A DNA stretch of 64,000 nucleotides from an uncultured Lactobacillaceae bacterium (GCA_945285405.1 CALYQJ010000004.1:54929-118928), one strand, 5' to 3'; shown: positions 10,658 to 20,793, counted from the first letter of the stretch. Translations and numbers: made by a program. The notes: generated by a model from the sequence alone, not told the origin.

Positions 10658-11542
10658 TTAAGCTCCTATTTTAAAAATAGATTTTCGAGGACGATTAAAA
10701 GAAAAACCTTCTCCAATTTGTTCTTGAGCGTTATAAATTGAAACAAAAGCTTTTCGATCAATTTTATTAATAATTTCACGAACATCATTAACTTCACTTG
10801 AATCCACTACAACATACACAATATCTTGTGGTCTACCACTATAACCACCAACAGCGTTAATAATCGTAGCACCACGACCCAAATCATCCATTATCTCATT
10901 AACCATTGCATTAGTTTTATTAGTAAAAATCATAAAAACCTTACTTGAATAACTAACCTGCTCCGTAAAATTAATCAATTTAGTAAAAACAAAAGAATAA
11001 ATAATTGTATACATCATTTGAACAATATTAATATAAACTAAAGAACATGCTAGTACTACTATATCAAGAATAAACAATGAACGTCCCATTGGAACTCCCG
11101 CTTTATCTTCAAAAATTCGGGCAACCACATCGGTACCACCTGTTGTACCACCAAAATGATAAATAATTCCTGAACCTAAACCTCCTAAAACTCCAGCTAG
11201 CAAAGCCGCTATTAATTGATCATTATGAAGATTCGGAGCCATTTTAAATTGTCCCCAAAAAGAAAGACTTGCTGAAAAAGTAATAATTCCCCAAAAAGTA
11301 TAAATTAACGATTTAATTCCCAAAAATTGATATCCAATTATAAATAATGGAATATTGATTAACAGAACCGAAAAGCCTGTATCAATTCCAAACAGAGCAC
11401 GTAAAATTAATGCAATGCCACTAACTCCTCCATCAGCTAATTTATTTGGAATATTGATGTTAATGATACTCCAAGCAAAAATTAAACTTCCAATTAAAAT
11501 CATAATTAAATCTATAATTTTAATTTTTTTCAATAATTTCAT
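10658..11542 (-). CDS. YitT family membrane protein
   Basis: LADGGVSGIALIL, GGTTGGTDVVARI and C-terminal DUF2179-type domain. Confidence 0.88.
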   Translation of the reverse strand: MKLLKKIKIIDLIMILIGSLIFAWSIININIPNKLADGGVSGIALILRALFGIDTGFSVLLINIPLFIIGYQFLGIKSLIYTFWGIITFSASLSFWGQFKMAPNLHNDQLIAALLAGVLGGLGSGIIYHFGGTTGGTDVVARIFEDKAGVPMGRSLFILDIVVLACSLVYINIVQMMYTIIYSFVFTKLINFTEQVSYSSKVFMIFTNKTNAMVNEIMDDLGRGATIINAVGGYSGRPQDIVYVVVDSSEVNDVREIINKIDRKAFVSIYNAQEQIGEGFSFNRPRKSIFKIGA

Positions 11543-11566
11543 TTACATCCCTCCGCCATAGAAATA

Positions 11567-11592
11567 AATAAGTCAGCATTCGCTGACTTATT
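11567..11592 (-). terminator. Intrinsic terminator downstream of the TetR-like gene
   Basis: AATAAGTCAGC/GCTGACTTATT hairpin. Confidence 0.7.
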
Positions 11593-11630
11593 ATTGATAA
11601 TACCTATTATATCATCTTAAATAATTCTTG

Positions 11631-12206
11631 CTAAAATTTCTTATTTGATCGATTATTTAAAATTTTAGTCAAGTTATTATTATTAAAAAGAATTTGACTC
11701 ATTGTAATTAACTTAATCCAAGGTTGTTTATTATCGTTCAACGAACCTTGCTCAATCCAAGGTAAACAAATATTTAAAGCATAATCAACATATAGTTGCA
11801 AAATTATTTCCTGATTTTTCCAAAAATTAACCTGTGGATATAATTTAGTCATTAAATAAAGGCGCTGATAATAAGATTTTTCTAAAAATGATTGACGAAA
11901 ATCAATTCGATGGCGACTAATAAACAATAAATTTCTAAATGCAACTTCTTGCTTAATAATAAAACTTAAATCTTGATAAACTAAATTAGTTATGCTAAAA
12001 GAATTTTTAATTGGATTATTTTTTTCTAATGAATATTCAAAAATATCCTGAAGAAAATCCGGATATGTTAAATATATTTGATAAAATTTAGTTCTGCTAA
12101 TTGCCAATTTTTTTAACAACATTTGTAAAGTAAACTGCGCTAAAATTTCCTGGTTTAGAAATTCAAAACCTTGATTTAATAACCTTAATTTATTTAATTT
12201 AGCAAT
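11631..12206 (-). CDS. TetR/AcrR-like transcriptional regulator, probably starting at an ATT codon (ORF track begins at the internal ATG, 12122)
   Basis: Open frame upstream of 12122 reads AKLNKLRLLNQGFEFLNQEILAQFTLQMLLKKLAISRTKFYQIYLTYPDFLQDIFEYSLEK, a TetR-type HTH; GAGG SD lies 6 nt before ATT 12206-12204; in-frame TGA lies just upstream. Confidence 0.65.
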   Translation of the reverse strand: MAKLNKLRLLNQGFEFLNQEILAQFTLQMLLKKLAISRTKFYQIYLTYPDFLQDIFEYSLEKNNPIKNSFSITNLVYQDLSFIIKQEVAFRNLLFISRHRIDFRQSFLEKSYYQRLYLMTKLYPQVNFWKNQEIILQLYVDYALNICLPWIEQGSLNDNKQPWIKLITMSQILFNNNNLTKILNNRSNKKF

Positions 12207-12240
12207 AATTCACCTCTTTTTTAGTTCTATTGTAGGTTTC

Positions 12241-12256
12241 TTTAATATACATTAAA
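12241..12256. promoter_or_regulatory. Candidate operator palindrome between the tetR-like gene and cutC
   Basis: TTTAAT-ATAC-ATTAAA inverted repeat in the divergent intergenic region. Confidence 0.4.
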
Positions 12257-12327
12257 TACCTGACTTTTCTTTTTAAAATATTTAAAATTAAAATTATAAA
12301 AATTCTAATTGAAAGAGAGCTACTTAA

Positions 12328-12954
12328 ATGCTATATGAAGCATGTATTGAAAATTTAACTAATTTACCTAAAGTCATTCAAAAAGGAATTCAGAGAATTG
12401 AGCTCTGTGATAATTTAGCGGTTGGTGGGACAACCGTAAGCTATGGAGTTATGAAATATGGAATTGAATATGCCCATGAGCACCAAGTTGCAGTAGCAGT
12501 GCTCATTCGTCCTCGAAGTGGCAACTTTGTCTATAACGATCAAGAAATTAACATTATGGAAGAGGATATCTTTCAGGCTCAAAAACTCGAAGCTGACGCA
12601 GTAGTTTTTGGTGCTTTAACAAATAATGGTCAGATAGATCAAAGTGCCCTCAGGCAACTAATTGCTGCTGCTGGAGGAATGGAATCCGTAATGCATATGG
12701 CTTTTGATCAAGTTAAAAACAACAAACTTAATACAATAAATCAGCTTAAAGAACTCGGATTTTCTCGAATTTTAACTCATGGTGGTTTACCTCAAACCTC
12801 AATTTTAAATAATTTAACAACTATTAAAGGATATATTGAAAACGCAGCTGATGAAATACAAATTCTCCCTGGTGGTGGAATCAATACTAAAAATCGTGAT
12901 TTAATTGCTCAAGAAACTGGGGCCAAGCAACTACATGGAACTAAAATTGTTTAA
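12328..12954 (+). CDS. cutC: Copper homeostasis protein CutC family
   Basis: RIELCDNLAVGGTTVSYG, VLIRPRSGNFVY and ILPGGGI motifs. Confidence 0.9.
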   Translation: MLYEACIENLTNLPKVIQKGIQRIELCDNLAVGGTTVSYGVMKYGIEYAHEHQVAVAVLIRPRSGNFVYNDQEINIMEEDIFQAQKLEADAVVFGALTNNGQIDQSALRQLIAAAGGMESVMHMAFDQVKNNKLNTINQLKELGFSRILTHGGLPQTSILNNLTTIKGYIENAADEIQILPGGGINTKNRDLIAQETGAKQLHGTKIV

Positions 12955-13824
12955 AAGCTGCTTCAAATCATTAGGTAAATTTGCTTTAATTGTTATTGAT
13001 TTTTGCGTAAATGGATGAAAAAATGTCAAAGACTGACAATGTAAAGCTTGACGACTAATTAATTGATGGTCACTACCGTAAAGTTCATCACCATAAATTG
13101 GATGATTAATAGCACTCATGTGTGCACGAATTTGATGTGTTCGCCCAGTATAAATCCGAATATTCAAAGCCGTGGCTTCTTGATATATTTGTTTAACTTT
13201 AATTAATGTTGCACAACTCTTACCATGATCACCAACTACTCGTCGTAAAAAAAATTCTGGTGATCGTTTTAAAGGCAATAATAACAAAAAATCATGGGTA
13301 ATTTGTCCAGATACTATTGTAAAATATTCCTTATCAACATATTTTTTTATACTGTTTTGAAAAAATAAACTATGAGCTAGAGAATTTTTAGCAAATAAAA
13401 TCACACCACTAGTATCACTATCGAGACGCGTAATTAAATGAATTGCTAAATTGCGGCCGTATTCTTGAAATAAATAATTTTTAACACGACTTGCTACATT
13501 GTCAATACTATCTCCACGTTTAGGGATGGAAGGTAAATATGGAGGTTTATTTACTGCCAAGTAAAATTCATCTTCAAAAATAACTGATATTGGCTGATCA
13601 ACTTTTACAATATTATCAGATCCAGCTAAATCAGGTATAGTAATGATTAATTCATCATTAGGTTGAAGACGATAATCACTATGATGAGGCTGGCCATTTA
13701 CTAAAAATTCACCACCATTATATTTGATTCTTTTAAGAATTCTACGAGAAATGCCATGACTTCTTAAATATTTGGATATTTTTTGATTTGCATGTACTAA
13801 ATCTATTCTATAAGTTAATTTCAT
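12931..13824 (-). CDS. RluA/RluD family pseudouridine synthase
   Basis: HLITRLDSDTSGVILFAKN catalytic motif and IRIYTGRTHQIRAHM. Confidence 0.93.
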   Translation of the reverse strand: MKLTYRIDLVHANQKISKYLRSHGISRRILKRIKYNGGEFLVNGQPHHSDYRLQPNDELIITIPDLAGSDNIVKVDQPISVIFEDEFYLAVNKPPYLPSIPKRGDSIDNVASRVKNYLFQEYGRNLAIHLITRLDSDTSGVILFAKNSLAHSLFFQNSIKKYVDKEYFTIVSGQITHDFLLLLPLKRSPEFFLRRVVGDHGKSCATLIKVKQIYQEATALNIRIYTGRTHQIRAHMSAINHPIYGDELYGSDHQLISRQALHCQSLTFFHPFTQKSITIKANLPNDLKQLLNNFSSM

Positions 13825-13845
13825 TAGTTTAAGTTATATCATTTT

Positions 13846-14664
13846 TTAATCTTCATGACTTTTTTTCTGATAAATAAATGAGTTCCCAACGCGATCCCAA
13901 AAATGCATATGGCGATATTTAGCAAAATGAATTTTCTGCGAAGAAATTTGATATTTAATTCTAGTAACTCCCGTGTTATGCATTGTCATATTATCTATTG
14001 ATACATAGATATCATTAGGATCTCGCAAATGAATTTCAACCCATTCGTGAGGTGACAAAACCATTGGCGACCCAATTGTACGGAAAATGCTGTTATTTAA
14101 AGAAGCAATTTCAGTTAATTGTAGAGCTTGAACCGTTGGGTGAATTACTGCTCCTCCCAGAGATTTATTATAAGCCGTTGACCCCGAAGGAGTTGAAATA
14201 CAAAGTCCATCTCCTCTAAATTTTTCAAAAAAATTCCCTTTAATAAAAACATTACAGGTAAAAGTTGAAACTACTCGTCGGATTGTTGATTCATTTAAAG
14301 CATGATAAACCATAAATGGATGAACCGTGTTCTTTTTAAAAGCTTCAATTTTTAAAATTGGATAACTTACAGTTTCTCCAGAATTAATACTTAAAGAATC
14401 AACCAATTCTTTCATTTCATACTCGCGATAGTCCGTATAAAATCCAAGATGTCCGGTATGAACCCCAACAAATCGGACGTGATTCAAATAAGGAAAAAAT
14501 TGATGAAACGCTGATAAAATAGTACCATCTCCACCAACTGAAATAACAACATCAGGTCTTCCTTGATTGATAATGGAAATATTTCTCTTTTTTAATAAAT
14601 GTTTTAGTTTGTTTACTACTGTCCGAGTTTTTGGACGATGGTTAGCATAAATTGCTACTTTCAA
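13846..14664 (-). CDS. NAD kinase
   Basis: VISVGGDGTILSAFH and STPSGSTAYNKSLGGAVIHP. Confidence 0.94.
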   Translation of the reverse strand: MKVAIYANHRPKTRTVVNKLKHLLKKRNISIINQGRPDVVISVGGDGTILSAFHQFFPYLNHVRFVGVHTGHLGFYTDYREYEMKELVDSLSINSGETVSYPILKIEAFKKNTVHPFMVYHALNESTIRRVVSTFTCNVFIKGNFFEKFRGDGLCISTPSGSTAYNKSLGGAVIHPTVQALQLTEIASLNNSIFRTIGSPMVLSPHEWVEIHLRDPNDIYVSIDNMTMHNTGVTRIKYQISSQKIHFAKYRHMHFWDRVGNSFIYQKKSHED

Positions 14665-15278
14665 TTGTTCTTTGACTCCTGAGAATTATTTTGGCGCAAT
14701 TCGGAACGAATTTCTGACATTTCCTGGTCAAGTTGAAAAGCCACTTCTGCCGAACTCTCTAGTCGCTTTGCTACATCGGGAGGAACTTGCCCTTGATATT
14801 TATAATTCAAGCTGTGTTCTATTGTTGCCCAAAAGTTCATTGACATAGTTCGCACTTGAATTTCCGCAAGAATTTTATGCGGTCCATTGACTAATTCTAC
14901 GGTGTATTCTACAACAATATGATAAGATCGGTAACCAGAAGCTTTATTATACTTGACATAGTCGCGTTCTTCCACTATTGTCATATCTTCCCGATGCCTA
15001 ATTAATTCTACAACTTCATAGATATCTTCGACAAATTGTACGATAATTCTTAGTCCAGCAATATCTTGCATTTCTTCTTCGATGTGTTGTTCATCAATAT
15101 GGCGTCGCTGCATTTTTTCCTTAATCGAATCAACGGGTTTGACCCTACCAGTAACAAATTCAATTGGTGATTCTTCTTCATACTGCAAATATTGCTTTCG
15201 TAATTCTCGAAGTTTTACTTTCATTTCTTCAACCGCTACGGCATAAGGTAGTAAAAAGCTTTTCCAATCTTTAATCAT
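14661..15278 (-). CDS. GTP pyrophosphokinase, small alarmone synthetase (RelQ/YjbM-like)
   Basis: DIAGLRIIVQFVEDIY, KASGYRSYHIVV and AEIQVRTMSMNFWATIEHSLNYKY; no HD domain. Confidence 0.92.
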   Translation of the reverse strand: MIKDWKSFLLPYAVAVEEMKVKLRELRKQYLQYEEESPIEFVTGRVKPVDSIKEKMQRRHIDEQHIEEEMQDIAGLRIIVQFVEDIYEVVELIRHREDMTIVEERDYVKYNKASGYRSYHIVVEYTVELVNGPHKILAEIQVRTMSMNFWATIEHSLNYKYQGQVPPDVAKRLESSAEVAFQLDQEMSEIRSELRQNNSQESKNN

Positions 15279-15301
15279 AAATTATTCTCTTTTCTATTAA
15301 C

Positions 15302-16195
15302 TTATAATAATGGAAATTGCCCTAAATCTAGAGGTGGCAATGGTATTTTAAAAAAACTATAAAGATTAAACACAAGTTTCGAATCAATGATAGGCCAAAA
15401 GCCTTGAGTTACAAAAAATTTTGAAGGTAGTTCTAATAAATTACATCCTTTTTCATAACAAATACCTTGCAAATTCAAAAGTTGCCGATTCTTTCTTCGT
15501 AACTCTTTTTTTAATTGGAATTGTGTTTTTTTAATCGATATTACAGGTAATGAAGTTAAAATTTGGGAAAAAGGATGAATAAATAATCGATCATTATTAC
15601 ACGTTTCAGTAATCCAATGATATTTTTGCCAATCATATTTTCTTATGTGATGATAAACAATTATCTTTTTTCGATCAACATCTAAAAAAATTAAATAAAA
15701 GCCTAATTTTTTTTGATATTTTAAAAATTTCAAAGCTGCTGGAGCAAGAGTCTTATTTTTTAAATAGTTTGGCCCCAGTATCCATAAAGATTCCCAACCC
15801 TGTTGACGATAAAAATCATTTCGTGCTTTTAAAACTGAAACTGTCAAAGGACTACATTGAAATTCCAACGCTAAGTGGGGATATATAAAAACATCAACCC
15901 GACGTTCTTGATCTTGTTGAATGACTTTTTTTTCTATCTCAACTTGAGCATTAATAGCTAAACCAGCCTGTGCTAAAAGCATCTTACCTTTTTGATGTAA
16001 AGTAGATTCGTTATTTAAATGTTTCGGTAAAACTTGGTGTTTAAAATAAGGACGACGTTTATTCCCCCAACAAATTTTTAATTTTTCTTGACAATTGGGA
16101 CAAAAAATTTCAATTTTTTCAGTTATTATTTTTTTAACTTGATTTTCAGACGTCAAATAAATTAATTTTCTATGATGATCCATTCCTATTAGCAA
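15302..16195 (-). CDS. coiA: CoiA-like competence protein
   Basis: FCPNCQEKLKICWGNKRRPYFKH and LALEFQCSPLTVSVLKARNDFYRQQGWESLWILG. Confidence 0.87.
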   Translation of the reverse strand: MLIGMDHHRKLIYLTSENQVKKIITEKIEIFCPNCQEKLKICWGNKRRPYFKHQVLPKHLNNESTLHQKGKMLLAQAGLAINAQVEIEKKVIQQDQERRVDVFIYPHLALEFQCSPLTVSVLKARNDFYRQQGWESLWILGPNYLKNKTLAPAALKFLKYQKKLGFYLIFLDVDRKKIIVYHHIRKYDWQKYHWITETCNNDRLFIHPFSQILTSLPVISIKKTQFQLKKELRRKNRQLLNLQGICYEKGCNLLELPSKFFVTQGFWPIIDSKLVFNLYSFFKIPLPPLDLGQFPLL

Positions 16196-16229
16196 AAAAA
16201 TACCTCCCCGTATTAATTACGAGAAGGTA
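16194..16229 (-). terminator. Intrinsic terminator downstream of mecA
   Basis: TACCTTCTCGTA/TACGGGGAGGTA then T7 on the minus strand. Confidence 0.75.
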
Positions 16230-16242
16230 AATATTTTTTAAC

Positions 16243-16962
16243 TCAAAAGTATTTGTTTAAAACTTGAAATACATTATTCTTAATCAAAAGTTTACCATGT
16301 TCTATTAATAATTCTGACGAAATATCTGAAGGGCTACCATATTCATTAACACTAGTAACTAAACTAACATATTTTTTTTGATTTGCATCTTTTTTATAAA
16401 GAGAAAACATTACATAATATTTATCTTTATAAGTATATAAGCTCGATTTAACCTTCATTGTCATAAAATGACCCAAATTTATCAAATCTTCAATTGAACC
16501 AAATCGGGCTACATAAACCAAATCATCCGATTTTAGTGCTTTTAAATAACGTTGTTGCCGATATTTCTTTATTCCGGCAATAATATCCTCTTGGGTACCT
16601 ATATCCAATAAGTCGTTATCATGATGAACATTGGTTGATCTGGAAGCAGCATCCAAATTAAATGCTGATGAAATTGAATTATTGTTCTTTTTCATTTCGG
16701 AATTAATATTATTTTCATAGTCACGTGGTGCTTTGCTAATCAGTAATTCTAATCCATCTTCGTTAGGCATTACTTGAAAAGTAACCGCCTGGGTTCCTGA
16801 AAAACTATGATCAGTATCAACTTCTTCTAAAATACTATAAAAGAATTTTTCAACCTGCATTTGATTACCAAGTAAATCTAAAATTGTTACTCCGCGTTCC
16901 TCTAAATCTTTATGTACCAGAAAAACCCGAATATTATTTTTATCTATTCGATCTATTTCCAT
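16243..16962 (-). CDS. mecA: Adaptor protein MecA
   Basis: MEIDRIDKNNIRVFLVHKDLEERGVTILDLLGNQMQVEKFFYSILEEVD; C-terminal domain architecture. Confidence 0.92.
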   Translation of the reverse strand: MEIDRIDKNNIRVFLVHKDLEERGVTILDLLGNQMQVEKFFYSILEEVDTDHSFSGTQAVTFQVMPNEDGLELLISKAPRDYENNINSEMKKNNNSISSAFNLDAASRSTNVHHDNDLLDIGTQEDIIAGIKKYRQQRYLKALKSDDLVYVARFGSIEDLINLGHFMTMKVKSSLYTYKDKYYVMFSLYKKDANQKKYVSLVTSVNEYGSPSDISSELLIEHGKLLIKNNVFQVLNKYF

Positions 16963-17080
16963 GAGAAATAGTTCCTCCGTTTTCAGTGCTAACAGTTATT
17001 TACCACTTTTGAGAAAGCTTACATCAACCATCTTCAATCGTCAAGTTAACAGAATTTTTGATTAAAAAATTAAAGCTAAA

Positions 17081-17818
17081 TTAAACTGTTAGTTCCAAAT
17101 TTTGCTGAGCTAGAAGAATCGATAATTGTGGAGCTTTGCTTTGAGCTTCCTTTAATATTTGCTGATGATCAACTTCCTGCGGTAAATGACTTAAAAGTAA
17201 TGATTTAACATGACCTTCTAATCCTAACTTAGCAGATTGAGTAGATGTCATATGCCAAAGTTCACCAACTTTATCTGCTGAAAAATTAGTATCAGCAATC
17301 AATAAATCACTATTTTTTATAAAATTAGTTAAATCAGAAAAATAACGAGTATCAGCAGTATAGCTCAACACTTTCCCATCAATTTGAGATTCAATTCGCA
17401 TTGCATAAGCAACTACTGGATGTATTGTTTGACAAAAACTAATAACTAAAGGACCCAAATCCAATTTTTTGGTAGGATCATAAGCAATACCCTGCGTAAT
17501 TTGACCAAAGGTTAAAGCTTTAAAATGTTCAAAATCCTTCTTATGACCATAAATAGGTAGTGGAGACTTTTTTTTATCTCCGGTTTTTAATTGATAGTAG
17601 TATTGCAAAACCCCTATATCTGCTTGATGGTCAGCATGATAATGACTAATAATTACTGCATCTAGCTTTAAAGGATCAAAAACCTTTTCCAAAGCCATCA
17701 ACGCACCAGAACCACAATCCAGTAAAAGATGAAAATCACCTTCACTGATTAAATAAGAACTAGTACCATGACCAGCATAAGGATAGCCCCCATAATAGCC
17801 TAAAACTTGTATTTTCAT
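17081..17818 (-). CDS. MBL-fold metallohydrolase
   Basis: LLLDCGSGAL, ISHYHADHQADIGVL and LLLSHLPQEVD. Confidence 0.88.
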   Translation of the reverse strand: MKIQVLGYYGGYPYAGHGTSSYLISEGDFHLLLDCGSGALMALEKVFDPLKLDAVIISHYHADHQADIGVLQYYYQLKTGDKKKSPLPIYGHKKDFEHFKALTFGQITQGIAYDPTKKLDLGPLVISFCQTIHPVVAYAMRIESQIDGKVLSYTADTRYFSDLTNFIKNSDLLIADTNFSADKVGELWHMTSTQSAKLGLEGHVKSLLLSHLPQEVDHQQILKEAQSKAPQLSILLAQQNLELTV

Positions 17819-18528
17819 TATTTAATTAATCGATCCCAAATGTGGATCTTCCCTTCCTTAAATGACTTTTTTACATCGATTATTTTTTGATTAGAGCTAC
17901 CCCTAAATTGTAATGTTAAATCTTTTTTACTAATAATAAAACGACCATCAACAAGAATATCAATTAAAGAAAGCAATTCTTTTTTATCATCACTGCCTGA
18001 TAAAAGTTCTTCCCAGGTGTAGCCACTCCAAGACCAAATAGTTTTCTTATTTCCAAATTCTTGTCGAATCCGCTTTACTAATTTTAAACATACTTGTGTA
18101 TTTAAAAAAGGTTCGCCTCCCAAAAGGGTTAATCCATCAACATAAGTTTGAGATAAATCAGTTATAATTTGATCTTCCAATTCTTGACTGTATGGATAAC
18201 CATATTCAAAATTTTGAGCTGCTACATTATAGCATCCTGGACAAGCAAACAAACATCCTGAAACATATAAAGAACATCGAACACCTTCACCATCCACAAA
18301 ATTAAACGGTTTGTAATCAGCAATTTTACCTAATGAATAGTCACTAGCTCGCCATTTTAGCGGATGATAAGGATCATATTTTTTTTGTTCCATTTGTCGC
18401 GCAACACTTCGTTGATCTAAACGTATTGCACTTTTTGAAGAAACTTTTTTACTTTTTTTATGTAAATTAAACTTAATTCCTAAATCTAAATAATCTTCGT
18501 CAATATTGTCAGCTTCTTTTTTAGCCAT
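17818..18528 (-). CDS. nrdG: Anaerobic ribonucleoside-triphosphate reductase activating protein
   Basis: Radical SAM CLFACPGCYN and TLLGGEPFLN; adjacent to nrdD. Confidence 0.9.
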   Translation of the reverse strand: MAKKEADNIDEDYLDLGIKFNLHKKSKKVSSKSAIRLDQRSVARQMEQKKYDPYHPLKWRASDYSLGKIADYKPFNFVDGEGVRCSLYVSGCLFACPGCYNVAAQNFEYGYPYSQELEDQIITDLSQTYVDGLTLLGGEPFLNTQVCLKLVKRIRQEFGNKKTIWSWSGYTWEELLSGSDDKKELLSLIDILVDGRFIISKKDLTLQFRGSSNQKIIDVKKSFKEGKIHIWDRLIK

Positions 18529-18579
18529 ACAAATTCAAATCCCTTTCTAGGCTAATTCTTTTACCAAATAATCACTTAT

Positions 18580-20793
18580 TTAACTATCAGCTCCAGCTAA
18601 ATGATCATTACTTAAAGTTAAATGTTTTACCCGATGACGAATTTCTTCATGCCGACCATGAACCATTGGTCGCTGATTAGGATTACCTAAATAACCACAA
18701 GTTCTCTTAACCACATCAACAGTTGCTGGGTCTGTATTACCACATTGCGGACACTTAAAACCTCTTTCAGTTGCTTTAAACTCACCTTTAAAACCGCATT
18801 TAAAGCATTGATCAATTGGCGTATTTGTCCCCAAATAACCAACAAGGTCATAACCATAATCCCAAACAGCTTCCAAAGCTCGAGGATTTTGTTTCAAATT
18901 AGGATATTCACAATAATGAATAAAGCCACCACTAGAATAATATGGATATGCACTTTCGAATTTCAACTTTTCAAAAGGCGTTGGTTTTTTCCGAACATCA
19001 TAGTGAAAACTATTTGTATAATAATCTTTATCCGTAATATCTGGTATACTACCAAACTTTTCTTTATCTAATCGACAAAAAGTATCAGTCAAAGATTCCG
19101 CTGGTGTTCCATAAACTGAAAAGTGATATCCATATTCTTTTTCCCAATCGACACACTGATCATGTAGATATTTAACTACATCAACTGTAAATTGTTTAGC
19201 CTCGGGATTAGGTTCCCAATTAGGACCATAAAATACTGTACCAACTTCATATAAACCTATATAACCTAAAGAAACAGTTGCACGACTATTTTTAAAAAGT
19301 TTATCAACATGATCAGTACTACTTAAACGTTTACCAAAAGCCCCATATTGATAAAGAATTGGTGCGTTTTGAGCCACAGCTTCTTTTGTTCTTTCAACTT
19401 TATAAACTAAAGCATCACGACAAATATCTACTCGTTCTTTTAAAATTGCCCAAAATTTACTTTTGTCACCTTGAGATTCCAAAGCTACTCTTGGTAAGTT
19501 AATCGTTACTACACCTAAGTTCATCCGTCCTGATTCAACGTCTTTACCATTTTCATCTTTCCAACCCTGTAAAAATGAGCGGCATCCCATTGGAGCTTTA
19601 AAGGAACCAGTTAGTTTAACGATCATATCATAAGAAACAACATCTGGATACATTCTCTTAGTGGCACACTCTAAAGCTAGTTGTTTTATATCATAGTTAA
19701 CATCTTCTGGTTTTAAATTCAAACCTCGCTTTAAAGTGAACACAAGTTTAGGAAAAATTGCTGTCCGATGTTCAGTACCTAAACCGTCAATTCGTACTTG
19801 TAAAATAGCTTTTTGAATCTCTCTTTCAGCCCAACTTTTACCTAAACCAAAACCTAAAGTAGTAAAAGGTGTTTGTCCGTTAGAAGAATATAATGTATTA
19901 ATTTCATATTCCAAACTTTGCATTGCATCATAAATATCTTTTCGAGTACGTTCTTTAGCATAATCTTTTTGCTTGCGAGGATCATCAATCCATTTTTTTG
20001 CCTCAGCTTGATGCTTAGCAAAATTTTTCATTGCAAATGGAGCTAAAACCTCATCAGTTCGATCTGAAGAACACCCTCCATATTGGCTAGATGCAACATT
20101 AGCAATAATTTGAGCCATTTGGGCTGTAGCAACTTGAATTGAATGTGGTGGTTCTACCTCAGCATTACCAATTTTAAAACCATGATTTAACATTTCTTTA
20201 AAATCAATTAAACAACAATTGGTCATTGGTTCATAAGGTGTATAATCCAAATCATGCCAGTGTATATCACCTTTTAAGTGTGCATTAGCAACTTGTGGGG
20301 GTAACATCTTTAAACCTATAGCCTTAGCAACAGTACCAGCAGTTAAATCTCTTTGCGTATTAAAAACATTACTGTCTTTATTTGCGTTTTCGTTAACAAC
20401 ACTTTCATCTTTATTTAAAAGTTTATTAATTGTAAAGTTGATATCTGTTGCTTGATTACGCGCAAAATCTTTTTGTGTTCGATAAGAAATATACGCTTGA
20501 GCTATTTCATATTGATGATGAGCCAAAAGAGTATGTTCAACAATATTTTGAATCTCATAAATTTTTACATCTTTTTGAAAACGTGCTTTAATTTCAGCTT
20601 CTACATCATCAACCACATTCTCAATATTTTGATAATCTATAGGACTAAGATTTTTTTGAACGCTTTTAGCAGCTTTTATAATTGCCTGCCTAATTTTACT
20701 AAGGTCAAAAGCTGTTTTTCGACCATCACGCTTAATTATTGTAATTTTCAATGTTTCTGATTGTATTTTTTGTTTTTCGTTGAGTTCAAGCAC
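18580..20793 (-). CDS. nrdD: Anaerobic ribonucleoside-triphosphate reductase (GTG start preferred)
   Basis: C-terminal CGFKGEF...CPQCGN zinc site and RTCGYLG glycyl radical motif; GGAGG SD 7 nt before GTG at 20793. Confidence 0.93.
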   Translation of the reverse strand: MLELNEKQKIQSETLKITIIKRDGRKTAFDLSKIRQAIIKAAKSVQKNLSPIDYQNIENVVDDVEAEIKARFQKDVKIYEIQNIVEHTLLAHHQYEIAQAYISYRTQKDFARNQATDINFTINKLLNKDESVVNENANKDSNVFNTQRDLTAGTVAKAIGLKMLPPQVANAHLKGDIHWHDLDYTPYEPMTNCCLIDFKEMLNHGFKIGNAEVEPPHSIQVATAQMAQIIANVASSQYGGCSSDRTDEVLAPFAMKNFAKHQAEAKKWIDDPRKQKDYAKERTRKDIYDAMQSLEYEINTLYSSNGQTPFTTLGFGLGKSWAEREIQKAILQVRIDGLGTEHRTAIFPKLVFTLKRGLNLKPEDVNYDIKQLALECATKRMYPDVVSYDMIVKLTGSFKAPMGCRSFLQGWKDENGKDVESGRMNLGVVTINLPRVALESQGDKSKFWAILKERVDICRDALVYKVERTKEAVAQNAPILYQYGAFGKRLSSTDHVDKLFKNSRATVSLGYIGLYEVGTVFYGPNWEPNPEAKQFTVDVVKYLHDQCVDWEKEYGYHFSVYGTPAESLTDTFCRLDKEKFGSIPDITDKDYYTNSFHYDVRKKPTPFEKLKFESAYPYYSSGGFIHYCEYPNLKQNPRALEAVWDYGYDLVGYLGTNTPIDQCFKCGFKGEFKATERGFKCPQCGNTDPATVDVVKRTCGYLGNPNQRPMVHGRHEEIRHRVKHLTLSNDHLAGADS

